Of a stretch of 64,000 nucleotides of DNA, positions 54,041-62,816 are shown in pieces; the first letter of the stretch is position 1, and each line of letters starts with the position of its first letter. The stretch spans positions 160,285 through 224,284 of the forward strand of contig NZ_QWEH01000006.1 in the NCBI RefSeq assembly GCF_003515705.1, read 5' to 3'. The notes beneath the pieces are model-generated. The model did not search any database. It saw only the letters and a list, made by a program, of their open reading frames with translations, and was not told where the DNA came from. The position numbers and the translations under genes are program-made. This DNA comes from Oceanobacillus profundus (GTDB lineage Bacteria; Bacillota; Bacilli; Bacillales; Amphibacillaceae).

Positions 54041-55135
54041 ATGAATTCTTACAAGCTTTTAACGCCAGGTCCATTAACAACAACAGCTACAGTGAAAGAG
54101 GAAATGCTCTTTGATCGCTGTACATGGGATCAAGATTATAAGAATATTACCCAAAAAATAAGAACGCAGCTTCTTGAACTCGCAGGGGTGACCGCTGATG
54201 AATATACAACGGTATTAATGCAAGGAAGTGGTACTTTCACAGTTGAATCGGTGATGACAACTTCATTGAAAAAGCAGGATAAAGCATTAATCATAACGAA
54301 TGGTGCTTATGGAGAGCGTATTGTCAAAATAGCTGATTCTATTGGTCTGCAATACCAGCAATATAGTGTTGCATACAATGCATATCCAGATGAAGCTGAA
54401 CTAAGATGTATTTTAGAAGAGGACCAGCAGATTACACATATTGTCATGGTTCATTGTGAAACAACAACAGGAATACTAAATCCAATTGAGATGGTCTCTG
54501 ATCTTGCTAAAGCATATGAGAAAACACTTATTATCGATGCGATGAGCAGTTTTGCTGGAGTGGAAATGGATGTCCGTGCTCTCGGTATTGATTATTTAAT
54601 TAGCAGTGCCAATAAATGTATTCAGGGTGTTCCTGGGTTTGGCTTTGTCATTGCGAAGCTGGATAAGCTTCAAGCGTGTGAAGGGAATGCCCGCAGTTTA
54701 TCATTAGATTTATATGACCAATGGAAGGAAATGGACAAGGACGGAAAATGGCGCTACACATCGCCAACCCATGTTGTAGCAGCATTTTCTAAAGCAATTG
54801 ATGAATTAATAGAAGAAGGAGGGATTCCAGCAAGATTTCAACGTTATCAGCATAATAATCAACTACTACGGGAGAAATTAGCGAAGGTTGGATTCCAGAC
54901 GTATATAACGGAGGAAAAGCAATCACCAATCATTACAACGTTTCTTTTCCCGCATGACAGCTTTCAGTTTGAGGACTTTTATTTCTATGTGAAAGAGAGA
55001 GGATTTGTGCTTTATCCAGGAAAGCTGACAGAAGTCAATACATTTCGAATTGGGAACATTGGAGAAATCCATGAGGAAGATATCGAAACATTATGCAGTG
55101 TAATCGAAGAATATATGGGAGTGGTGGTAAAATGA
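54041..55135 (+). CDS. phnW: 2-aminoethylphosphonate-pyruvate transaminase PhnW
   Basis: A 364-aa class V PLP aminotransferase. It begins YKLLTPGPLTTTATVKEEML. MQGSGTFTVESVMTTSL is the phosphate-binding region, VHCETTTGILNP follows, and the PLP lysine is in ISSANKCIQGVPGFGF (about residue 194). It converts 2-aminoethylphosphonate plus pyruvate to phosphonoacetaldehyde plus alanine. The start is the ATG at 54041 behind GAAGGAGG. Its end overlaps phnX. Confidence 0.96.
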   Translation: MNSYKLLTPGPLTTTATVKEEMLFDRCTWDQDYKNITQKIRTQLLELAGVTADEYTTVLMQGSGTFTVESVMTTSLKKQDKALIITNGAYGERIVKIADSIGLQYQQYSVAYNAYPDEAELRCILEEDQQITHIVMVHCETTTGILNPIEMVSDLAKAYEKTLIIDAMSSFAGVEMDVRALGIDYLISSANKCIQGVPGFGFVIAKLDKLQACEGNARSLSLDLYDQWKEMDKDGKWRYTSPTHVVAAFSKAIDELIEEGGIPARFQRYQHNNQLLREKLAKVGFQTYITEEKQSPIITTFLFPHDSFQFEDFYFYVKERGFVLYPGKLTEVNTFRIGNIGEIHEEDIETLCSVIEEYMGVVVK

Positions 55136-55926
55136 AAAAGGTTGAAGGCGTAATATTTGATTGGGCAGGAACAACAGTTGATTTTGGATGTTTTGCACCG
55201 GTAAATGCATTTGTTAATATTTTTAAAAACGCAGGGATAGACGTGACAATAGAAGAAGCAAGAGAACCGATGGGACTGCTTAAGATTGATCATATTCGTG
55301 CGATGCTGGAGATGCCGAGAATCTCCGGTTTATGGGAAACGAAATATGGAAGAGCGTTTAATGAACAAGATGTAGAGAATCTGTTTCAGGCATTTGAATC
55401 TTCCCTAATGGAAACATTAGCAACGTATACCGATCCGAAGCCAGAGGTTCTTGAGACTGTGGAAAGCTTAAAAAGCCAAGGGCTGAAAATTGGTTCCACT
55501 TCCGGCTACACGCAAAAGATGATGGATGTTGTTGTTCCAGAAGCAGCGAAAAAAGGCTATAGTCCAGATTTTTATATCACACCTGATGGAACAGACTCAT
55601 TAGGCAGACCGTACCCTTATATGATTTACCGCAACATGGAAGCATTGAAATTATCAGCAGCTCGCAACGTCGTAAAAGTAGGGGATACCATCCCAGACTT
55701 TGCAGAGGCGAACAGTGCGGGTGTTTGGGCTGTAGGTGTTATTATTGGCAGCTCTGAAATGGGTCTAAGCGAAGCTGAATTCGATGCGCTGTCTGAAGTG
55801 GAGCAAGAAGAAATTATCGCTAAAACAGAACAAACTTTTAAACAAAATGGTGCAGATTATACAATCAAGTCAATGGGCGAGCTGCCTGGAGTAATTGAGC
55901 AAATTAATCAGCTTATTTTAGAGTAA
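55132..55926 (+). CDS. phnX: Phosphonoacetaldehyde hydrolase PhnX (phosphonatase)
   Basis: A 264-aa haloacid-dehalogenase superfamily enzyme. The nucleophile Asp10 is in IFDWAGTTVDFG. The Schiff-base lysine is Lys51 in GLLKIDHIR. IGSTSGYTQKMMD and VKVGDTIPDFAEANSAG are the later HAD motifs. It cleaves phosphonoacetaldehyde to acetaldehyde and phosphate, completing the pathway. ATGA overlap with phnW. Confidence 0.96.
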   Translation: MKKVEGVIFDWAGTTVDFGCFAPVNAFVNIFKNAGIDVTIEEAREPMGLLKIDHIRAMLEMPRISGLWETKYGRAFNEQDVENLFQAFESSLMETLATYTDPKPEVLETVESLKSQGLKIGSTSGYTQKMMDVVVPEAAKKGYSPDFYITPDGTDSLGRPYPYMIYRNMEALKLSAARNVVKVGDTIPDFAEANSAGVWAVGVIIGSSEMGLSEAEFDALSEVEQEEIIAKTEQTFKQNGADYTIKSMGELPGVIEQINQLILE

Positions 55927-56070
55927 GCGGGTTTGGATTTGGGGTCAGTCTTCATCGTTTTGATAGACCTATTGGATGTTTTTGATGACTTGTATGAAAA
56001 TGAGGATCTGCAACAGATATTGCGAAAGCTTCCGTTTGTTTATGATGAGATGATTGTTAGTTTAGAATAA
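55927..56070 (+). pseudogene. Possible C-terminal gene fragment after phnX
   Basis: Directly after the phnX stop, the same frame stays open for 47 codons with protein-like content (VFIVLIDLLDVFDDLYENED, then LQQILRKLPFVYDEMIVSLE). There is no start codon with a ribosome binding site. It reads as an acidic helical tail of an unknown protein. Either a remnant or chance. Confidence 0.3.
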
Positions 56071-56110
56071 GAGATAATGAATAAAAATCAAAGACTAACT
56101 TAAAATGAGA

Positions 56111-56143
56111 GAGGCCGTCATGTTATTTAGAACGGCCTCCTTT
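56111..56143. terminator. Bidirectional terminator between phn operon and ATC-hydrolase gene
   Basis: GAGGCCGT (56111-56118) pairs with ACGGCCTC (56132-56139), followed by CTTTT. Confidence 0.85.
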
Positions 56144-56146
56144 TGA

Positions 56147-56857
56147 TTAATCATTGTATTTATTGTCTTCCAATTTAAAGCGGAAATGACAATGTCCATC
56201 TTTTAATACATATTTATCATGTTCAACTTTAAATTCGGGATTGTAACCTCTGGCTACAGCGGGATCAATCATTTCGCAATATAAAATTCCATATTCATGC
56301 ATCTCATCATCTGCCCATTGCTGACCAAACGGACATACTGTAAAGTTTTGCTCGATTTCTCCTTCTTTATATTCGGTTGTATAAGTGAATAGTTCACTTC
56401 TACCCATATCGTAGTTCGTTAAGTAGTTTTCTCTCGTATTCTTTTCTCCATTTACTCGTGCGCGCTGCGCTATTCCAAGACCGCGCTCCTCGCCAAAAGT
56501 ACGGACACCTTCACGAATTGCATCTTTTCCTTTGTCGCCGAATTGATCAACAACAGCTTTCGAAATTTGAGCAAACAGTTTAGCCATCAAAGCATAGATG
56601 GTTAGATCTCCATATTTCTTCTCTGCTTGGTGATTCCTTGGGATGTAGCTATATAATCGATGAATTTCTCCATCCTTGGTAGCTTGCAGGGCAATTTCCT
56701 CTGCATCTTTATATCCAAACTTTTCAACACCTTGCTGAAGCAAAACTTTTCCATCTTCTCCAAACGCAGTAATAACAGACTTCTCTAAATGTGTAAAAAG
56801 TTTGGCAGTAATGGTGTCCATCGACAATGGTGGTATATGAATCTTTGTTTCGCCCAA
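56147..56857 (-). CDS. L-2-amino-thiazoline-4-carboxylic acid hydrolase family protein
   Basis: A 236-aa protein of the ATC_hydrolase family. GVRTFGEERGLGIAQRARVN, YTTEYKEGEIEQNFTVCPFG and ILYCEMIDPAVARGYNP match the conserved core, and CHFRFKLED is the closing motif. The conserved cysteine is in VCPFGQQW. The founding enzyme opens 2-aminothiazoline-4-carboxylate toward cysteine, but most members are untested. It is transcribed divergently from a sodium:solute symporter and probably shares its substrate. Confidence 0.82.
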   Translation of the reverse strand: MGETKIHIPPLSMDTITAKLFTHLEKSVITAFGEDGKVLLQQGVEKFGYKDAEEIALQATKDGEIHRLYSYIPRNHQAEKKYGDLTIYALMAKLFAQISKAVVDQFGDKGKDAIREGVRTFGEERGLGIAQRARVNGEKNTRENYLTNYDMGRSELFTYTTEYKEGEIEQNFTVCPFGQQWADDEMHEYGILYCEMIDPAVARGYNPEFKVEHDKYVLKDGHCHFRFKLEDNKYND

Positions 56858-56885
56858 AACAATACACTTCCTTTATGTTAATAGT

Positions 56886-56913
56886 TTGACAATATTAGTA
56901 ATTATATTATACT
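56886..56913 (+). promoter_or_regulatory. Promoter of the sodium:solute symporter gene
   Basis: TTGACA (56886-56891), 16 nt, TATACT (56908-56913). It lies in the 111-nt divergent intergenic region. Confidence 0.6.
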
Positions 56914-56968
56914 AAGTCTATTATAAATGTAAATCTATTAGTTTACTAGGAATTAGAGGGAAGAAATC

Positions 56969-58432
56969 ATGAGTTTAACACCAGAAAGTATTATTATCTA
57001 CATAGAAATAGCTATTTATCTACTTATTGTATTAGGAATTGGTGTTTATTTTAGTCGAAAAGAAATGAAATCATCGGATTACTTTCTAGGTGGAGAAAAG
57101 ATACCTGGATGGGTGTTAGCCTTCTCTGAAAGGGCGACGGCAGAATCTGCTTATATGTTCCTAGGTGCGGTTGGTTTTATTTATCTAGCTGGTTTATCTG
57201 GTATTTGGCTACTTTCTGGAATGTTTGTCGGAATTATATTTTCATGGGTTTTCTTAGCTAAGAAATTTTTTCAAGAGAGAAAAAAATATAATGTATTCAC
57301 ACTGCCAGATTATTTTGCAGTAAAATATCCAAAGCATGGTACAATCATTCGCCTGTTGTCTGCAATTATTATGGGGGCATTTTCTCTATTTTATATCGCT
57401 GGTCAGTTTTCCGGAACAGGAAAAACATTATATTCGATTTCTGGAATCGATATTACCATAGGGACAATCGTCGTCGCTGCCATTGTTATTGCATATTCAT
57501 GCATGGGTGGATTTTTGTCTGTTGTGTGGACAGATGCAGTTCAAAGTGCGCTAATGGTGCTTGCATTTATTATTGTGCCAATCGCAGCTTTCATAGAAAT
57601 ACAGCAAAGCGATTTATCCATAAGCGCGTCACTAGCTTCCATGGGTAATGGAGGAGATCAATGGTTTGGTGGTCTTTCTGGTCTGGTCCTTGGAGCAATG
57701 TTATTAACGAACTTTTCTTGGTTCTTTGGTTTTCTCGGTGGTCAACCACAATTGAGTACGCGTTTTATGGCAATTAAGAATGAGAAAGAACTTAAAACTG
57801 CGAGATGGGTTGCAATATTATGGACGATTGTTGTGTATATCGGTGCCTTTTTGGTGGGGATTTTTGGATCTGTTCTTTATAAATCGGATACGATAACAGA
57901 TGCGGAAATGGTTTTACCTTACATGGTTTCTGAGTTATTACCACCTTGGATAGCAGGAATCATCATTGCGGCTATTTTATCAGCAATTATGTCAACGGCT
58001 TCCTCTCAACTATTAGTTGTAATGACATCTGTTAGTGAAGATATTATTCACAAGACAATGGGAATCAAAGCAGGAGAACGTAACATTTTAAGAATAACAA
58101 GGATTACAGGGATTGTCAGTGGGATCCTTGGAATCATTATTTCATTGTTATCGGAATCATTCGTCGGTGGAGTCGTCGGCTTCGCTTGGGCAGGAATAGG
58201 AAATACATTCTCTGTCGTCGTACTATTAACATTCTTTTGGAAAAAAACATCTGGAATTGGTGTAATCGCAACGATTATAACAGGATTTTTCAGTGCGATT
58301 ATTTGGACGTTATCTCCACTGGAGGCGATTGTATCGGCTAGGGCTGGAACGTTTTTTGTATGTTTAGTTGTTGGGATTGTTTTTAGCTTGTTGTATCAGG
58401 ATGATAGAGAAGAGGTAGGAGCGACAGCTTAA
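56969..58432 (+). CDS. Sodium:solute symporter family protein
   Basis: A 487-aa SSS/SLC5-type transporter with about 13 membrane segments. KSSDYFLGGEKIPGWVLAFS and ATAESAYMFLGAVGFIYLAG occur near the N-terminus. GGFLSVVWTDAVQSALMVLA is the family signature, and AAILSAIMSTASSQLLVVMT provides the Na2-site serines. The substrate is unknown. The divergent ATC-hydrolase-family gene suggests an amino-acid-like or thiazoline compound. AGAGGGAAG precedes the ATG. Confidence 0.92.
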   Translation: MSLTPESIIIYIEIAIYLLIVLGIGVYFSRKEMKSSDYFLGGEKIPGWVLAFSERATAESAYMFLGAVGFIYLAGLSGIWLLSGMFVGIIFSWVFLAKKFFQERKKYNVFTLPDYFAVKYPKHGTIIRLLSAIIMGAFSLFYIAGQFSGTGKTLYSISGIDITIGTIVVAAIVIAYSCMGGFLSVVWTDAVQSALMVLAFIIVPIAAFIEIQQSDLSISASLASMGNGGDQWFGGLSGLVLGAMLLTNFSWFFGFLGGQPQLSTRFMAIKNEKELKTARWVAILWTIVVYIGAFLVGIFGSVLYKSDTITDAEMVLPYMVSELLPPWIAGIIIAAILSAIMSTASSQLLVVMTSVSEDIIHKTMGIKAGERNILRITRITGIVSGILGIIISLLSESFVGGVVGFAWAGIGNTFSVVVLLTFFWKKTSGIGVIATIITGFFSAIIWTLSPLEAIVSARAGTFFVCLVVGIVFSLLYQDDREEVGATA

Positions 58433-58544
58433 CAGGATGACTGTATTTCATTTATGGGATGTTTGTGATAGTCAAATATATTAGTATCTCTCATTTATCA
58501 TACGTTGACCCTTGTTATAAGTAAATCAGGTTTATCAAAAAACT

Positions 58545-58581
58545 ACCTAAAACCTTATTTAAAAACGTTTTAGGTGTTTTT
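58545..58581 (+). terminator. Terminator of the symporter gene
   Basis: ACCTAAAAC (58545-58553) pairs perfectly with GTTTTAGGT (58567-58575), followed by GTTTTT. Confidence 0.85.
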
Positions 58582-58646
58582 GGTATGATAAAATCAAATA
58601 AATACAGATAGATCGAGATACATAATGAAATAAAAAGGATGATAGA

Positions 58647-60137
58647 TTGTATATGGCTGATTATAAAAAAATTATGGAAGAAATAAACAGCTATACCGAT
58701 ATAGCTGAAGTAATTAGATTTGCTAAGATACATTATAGAAAATTAAATAGGATAGAAAGAGCCCAAATTTTTAATCAAGTTATACAAGATAGACAAAAAG
58801 ATTCAGAAGAATTTAATTTTTCTTTAAGGTTATCCGTAGAGTTAAGTTCTATGTTTATTTTGTATAAGACTAATATTATGACTTTTGGTAAGTGTAAATT
58901 TGATTTAGCTGCGGAAAAAGAAATATTTATAATTATAATAGAGAAAATATATCATTTAGAGTCAAAGAAAGTAATTAATAATGGACTTGAAAGAAATGAT
59001 TTTAGAAGATATTTTAATTACAAATATGATTATCCTTCTATTCATGCATATGAATATTTTAAGTTGTTCCAGTATTTTGATGAATTATCTGAAGATATAT
59101 ACGGTTTATCTGTAAATAGAAATTTTTATAATTTGCTGATCCTATTAGCATCGACCAATAATCTGTATATTAAAAATAAAATTTTGAAAGAAGAATTTAG
59201 AAAACACAAGAATTTTGATAACTTATTTATAGATAGTAATGAAATTAATGAAAAAATGTTTATTAAAGTTAATTTAAGAACCGTCTTTAAAGGAAAACTA
59301 GGAATAAAGTTTTCTGATGGTTTATATGTACCGCGAACACATCATTTATTCGAAAATATTTTAAGAGGAATTCTAGAAAATGAAAAATCTAATGACAAAA
59401 AAGGTGATGTTTTAGAGACATATTCAAAAGATATTATTGGAAATTTTTTTGAAGATATATATCATACCTTATATGACAATAAGGGAAATGAACAAGATTT
59501 AATTATAACATTTGAAGATATAATTTTATTCATAGAATGTAAGTCTCAAAATTTTAAAAGTATTTTTATAGGAAAAGATGCAACATCAACAATAGAAAAG
59601 CACTTTAAAGATGTTATTGTGAAAGCATGCAAGCAATGTCAAAGAGGAAAAGATTATTTATTAAATAATAATAATGTTATTTATTATAACTCTAACAATA
59701 AAAAGGAGAGAAAAGAAGTATTAAAGATTAGTAAAACAAAAAATAAAAAAATTTATAAAATAGTAGTTGTGCTAGACGAATATTTAGATTTAGCAGAGTT
59801 ATCTAATAGATATTTAGAGGAAAAGTATAAAGATACATGGGTAGTTAATATTTTTGCATTGCAAAAAATCTTGTGGATTTCCACTAGAATCAATGGAATA
59901 AATACTTTTTTTGAGTACTTAGATTATAGAACACAAAATTATTTAGCTATAGAATCATTGCATTCTGATGAATTAGCGCAGTTTGGGTATTGGATTTCTC
60001 CTAATTATCATTTATACCCACGAGTAGTTTCTAATCTTAATATAGTTGTAGGTAACAGATTTTCTAATGTATTTGAGGAATATGATTCTTATTTTTTTAA
60101 AGAATTAGAACAAGAGTTAAGAGTAATAAATGAATAA
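58647..60137 (+). CDS. Orphan AT-rich protein with PD-(D/E)XK nuclease-like motif
   Basis: A 496-aa protein, family not recognised. The N-terminal 250 residues are helical and charged. At about residues 253-310 comes GDVLETYSKDIIGNFFEDIY, then NEQDLIITFEDIILFIECKS. That gives a Glu, an Asp (QDLI) and a hydrophobic strand ending ECK, the pattern of PD-(D/E)XK nucleases. The C-terminal part has VVVLDEYLDL and a Tyr-rich end. Base composition is much more AT-rich than the neighbours, with AAA, AAT and ATA codons dominating, which suggests transfer. AAAGGA lies 7 nt before the TTG at 58647; an ATG at 58653 is also possible. No methylase or toxin partner is adjacent. Confidence 0.65.
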   Translation: MYMADYKKIMEEINSYTDIAEVIRFAKIHYRKLNRIERAQIFNQVIQDRQKDSEEFNFSLRLSVELSSMFILYKTNIMTFGKCKFDLAAEKEIFIIIIEKIYHLESKKVINNGLERNDFRRYFNYKYDYPSIHAYEYFKLFQYFDELSEDIYGLSVNRNFYNLLILLASTNNLYIKNKILKEEFRKHKNFDNLFIDSNEINEKMFIKVNLRTVFKGKLGIKFSDGLYVPRTHHLFENILRGILENEKSNDKKGDVLETYSKDIIGNFFEDIYHTLYDNKGNEQDLIITFEDIILFIECKSQNFKSIFIGKDATSTIEKHFKDVIVKACKQCQRGKDYLLNNNNVIYYNSNNKKERKEVLKISKTKNKKIYKIVVVLDEYLDLAELSNRYLEEKYKDTWVVNIFALQKILWISTRINGINTFFEYLDYRTQNYLAIESLHSDELAQFGYWISPNYHLYPRVVSNLNIVVGNRFSNVFEEYDSYFFKELEQELRVINE

Positions 60138-60241
60138 GTGTTGACAGCTAAGTACAATCTTTAAAGAGAATAATGTAGCGATTACTTAGATATTTTGCGG
60201 GGGACCTTATCATAAATAGATGAGCTTAGAGTTCCATAAAC

Positions 60242-60277
60242 CTAAAAAAGATGATTATAGAGTGCATCTTTTTAGAT
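60242..60277 (+). terminator. Terminator of the nuclease-like gene
   Basis: CTAAAAAAGATG (60242-60253) pairs with CATCTTTTTAG (60265-60275), with a bulge in the A-run. Confidence 0.65.
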
Positions 60278-60296
60278 TCATTGGATAGGCAATTAA

Positions 60297-60585
60297 TTAA
60301 AAGTCAATATTATCAGGATCTGGTCCCACCCCTAAATTTTGGTTCAAGCTGTCAATACGTTCTATGTCCTCATCCAAAAGCTCAAAATCGAAAACATTTG
60401 AATTATCCAGGATCCGTTGTTCTTTAGTTGATTTAGGAATGGTGACAACACCATTTTGCAAACCCCATCTTAATATGATAGAGGCACTGTTTTTTTGTAT
60501 TTATTAGCCAAGTCAACTAGAGTAGGGGGATCTAGTAGTTGGCCTTGCATTAATGGTGACCACGCTTCTAAATTATATAAGCAGT
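60297..60585 (-). pseudogene. Aldo/keto reductase, C-terminal remnant with frameshift
   Basis: The minus strand reads NLEAWSPLMQGQLLDPPTL and VDLANKYKKT in one frame. After an A-run it reads ASIILRWGLQNGVVTIPKST, KEQRILDNSNVFDFELLDED and GVGPDPDNIDF in another, ending at 60297. This is the second half of an aldo/keto reductase (RWxxQxGVxxIPKS signature). The N-terminal half is missing upstream of 60585. Confidence 0.85.
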
Positions 60586-60667
60586 TAACATGGTATGAGT
60601 TCAGTTTTTAATTGGGCTCATACCATTTAATTTATGCTTTATGCGCTTATGGAAATAGATACTCCAT

Positions 60668-60721
60668 TTTACATGATCTTAACCTAGTGTTAATCATAGA
60701 TTTACTCCCTTGCTTTATAAT
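60668..60721 (+). promoter_or_regulatory. Pho box and promoter of the 5'-nucleotidase gene
   Basis: Four direct repeats TTTACA, TTAACC, TTAATC and TTTACT begin at 60668, 60679, 60690 and 60701, exactly 11 bp apart. TATAAT at 60716-60721 follows with no -35 consensus. This is the layout of PhoP-activated promoters in Bacillus and implies induction by phosphate starvation. Confidence 0.8.
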
Positions 60722-60766
60722 TTAATAGAGTCTCTAATATTATCAAAATTTGATTGGAGATAGAAA

Positions 60767-61760
60767 ATGAGAAAGAATTTGTTGAAGCAGTGCTTTTCAC
60801 TGGCGATGGCTGCCGCTTTTATTGCAATGCCTGTTACGGCTGATGCGGCAAAGCTCAAGGAAGGCGAGACATTTGAACTTACCATTCTACAGACGAATGA
60901 CTTTCATGGTCATCATCACCACACTGGATGATGGAACCGTTCACCACAATTCGATTGCAAAGTATGCCACCATCATTGAGGATGTACGTAATAAAGAGGA
61001 GAATGTGCTTCTCGTCGATGGCGGAGATGTGTTCCTGCGTGGCGAGTTCCAGGCGGGGCAAGGAGAGTTGGAGACGTCTCTTTTGAAAGAGTTGGACTAT
61101 GATGCCATGGTTCTCGGAAATAACGACTTCCGCGTTTACCCTGCCGGAGAGGGTACACCGGACAGCCGTTATGAACAGTTAAAGGACTACCACCGCAACG
61201 TGAATTTCCAATTCCTTACGGGGAATGTCATTCACAGGGATACCGGAAAATACCTTCAGAATGTCAAGCCTTGGAAGAATTTCACTTTTGCTGGCGTTAA
61301 AGTTGGTATGATCGGCCTTACCTCGATGAAGCCGGAAATTCGCGGTTGGAATGACGTTGTAGACCTTGAATTTATCGAACCGGTCAAAGCGTTGAATGCA
61401 TTGCTTCCTAAGGTGAGTGAGAAGTCGGACATTAACATTGTTCTTTCGCATGCTGGAAACGAAGAAGATCACAAATTGGCTCAGGTTCCTGGAGTTTCAG
61501 CAGTAATCGGAGCAGATACACATAAGGTTATCGAAACGCCAGAATACGAATTCAATGGAGAGTTAATGGTGCCAATTACTCAAGCGGGTGGAGAACAAGA
61601 ACATTATTTGGGTCGCCTAGACCTAGTTTATGAAGTCGTTGACGGTAAAATGAAGTTGGTAGAATCCGATGGTTTCCTCTACGATGTTACAAATGTTCCG
61701 GCAGATCCGGAGATACAGGCGATTATAGACGATTATCATGCAGAGATGAGGGTGCAATAA
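60767..61760 (+). pseudogene. Secreted 5'-nucleotidase/metallophosphatase, frameshifted and truncated
   Basis: The ATG at 60767 (GGAGATAG upstream) opens a signal peptide (MRKNLLKQCFSLAMAAAFIA, then MPVTADAAK) and the metal motif LTILQTNDFHGHHHH. It stops at 60929-60931. From 60924 the next frame continues LDDGTVHHNSIAKYATIIED, VLLVDGGDVFLRGEF and LGNNDF to 61760. A one-base gain, or two-base loss, in the CAT/CAC run at 60905-60924 explains this. The C-terminal nucleotide-binding domain of the family (about 200 residues) is also missing. The higher GC than its neighbours suggests an imported gene. Confidence 0.85.
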
Positions 61761-61789
61761 TCAATATAGTTTCATAATGCGTTAGTTTT

Positions 61790-61820
61790 GACAAAGCGAG
61801 ATCCTTCGCTTTGTCTTTTT
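61790..61820 (+). terminator. Terminator after the 5'-nucleotidase gene
   Basis: GACAAAGCGA (61790-61799) pairs perfectly with TCGCTTTGTC (61806-61815), followed by five T. Confidence 0.92.
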
Positions 61821-61831
61821 CTTCTATATAT

Positions 61832-61909
61832 ATATCAGTTTTATGGGAAGAGAAGTTTGGAAGAGTGTATAATGAACAAGATGTAGAGGATTTATATGCT
61901 AATTTTGAT
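61832..61909 (+). pseudogene. phnX remnant (26 codons)
   Basis: ISVLWEEKFGRVYNEQDVED, then LYANFD, aligns with residues of the intact PhnX in this window (ISGLWETKYGRAFNEQDVEN, then LFQAFE), 16 of 26 identical. The rest of the gene is absent, and both flanks lose similarity at once. It lies between a terminator and an unrelated small gene. Confidence 0.8.
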
Positions 61910-61981
61910 AAAGTAAAGGTTGTTTTGAAATATTGCATGCCTATACTTAGGTTATGCATTGTAAAAAATGGAGGTAATGAA

Positions 61982-62356
61982 ATGAAGGATAGTCAAAAAG
62001 AACTGGATTTTTTACAAGAGGTAGCGAAAAGAATTTCAGAAAGAACAAAACAGAATTCGTCAATTTCGCCCGAGGATGTTTTTGATCTACTCAAAGATAC
62101 ACTAGAAGAAACGACGACAGATAGTATCATTGAAATGCCCATTTTTATGCCTGTTATTATTGAGAAGGAAGATGACTTTTTTACTGCCAGAAGCTATGGA
62201 TACCGTATATGCAAAGGGTTTGGGCGGAACGAAGAAGATGCCGTAGAGAAGTTAAAAGAAGAAATTAATGCATACAACCAATCTTGTATAAATTCTGAGA
62301 AGAAATTGAAAATCGAAGAAATGGTTAATAATATTTTTCCGAAAAATCGCCTTTAA
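61982..62356 (+). CDS. Small protein with HicB-like region
   Basis: A 124-aa protein. An N-terminal helical part (ELDFLQEVAKRISERTKQ) is followed by MPVIIEKEDDFFTARSYGYR and GRNEEDAVEKLKEEINAY. The latter resembles the HicB antitoxin fold (strand, acidic turn, strand, GxxxEEA helix). No HicA toxin is adjacent. The start is the ATG at 61982 behind GGAGGTAATGAA. The longer open frame upstream runs through the phnX remnant and is not part of this gene. Confidence 0.6.
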   Translation: MKDSQKELDFLQEVAKRISERTKQNSSISPEDVFDLLKDTLEETTTDSIIEMPIFMPVIIEKEDDFFTARSYGYRICKGFGRNEEDAVEKLKEEINAYNQSCINSEKKLKIEEMVNNIFPKNRL

Positions 62357-62576
62357 ACTCAAAGAATTTAAAGCACTTGAAATTGAAAAAAATGAGAGAA
62401 TTAGCGACTGAGCGGGGTATGAAGCAATATGAATAAGTATGTAGCGTTGCGAACTAAATAACACGATCTTGAAAAAGAGTAAATCGTGGATAGATAATTC
62501 TATAAAAATTATAACTTATTAATAAGATGAAAAAGAAGAGGGAGGGGTATAGCCCCAATTATACAAACATCCCCCA

Positions 62577-62816
62577 TTAGAATAGGGGGCCCAATTCTTC
62601 ATCCAAAAGAGCAACATCATAAATACCCTTCGTTATCCCTTCATTCATGGATAATAGGTAATCCTTTAATCCTTTATCCTTTAGATTGGGGACATTTTTC
62701 CAACTGTATTCCCTTCGTTGCCCATTGTAGAGCACGATTAAACTAATATCGCCTTTATGTTTCCTTGTTGCAACAAGCTTGTACATTTCTCCATGTGGTG
62801 GTATTTGCCATTTCAT
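62577..62816 (-). CDS. Hypothetical protein, 79 aa
   Basis: An unrecognised soluble protein, beta-rich at the start (MYKLVATRKHKGDISLIVLY), with WKNVPNLKDKGLKDYLLSM and a short acidic end. AAAGGTG lies 5 nt upstream of the ATG. A CCCCC/GGGGG hairpin overlaps its stop codon (62571-62589). Confidence 0.5.
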   Translation of the reverse strand: MKWQIPPHGEMYKLVATRKHKGDISLIVLYNGQRREYSWKNVPNLKDKGLKDYLLSMNEGITKGIYDVALLDEELGPLF

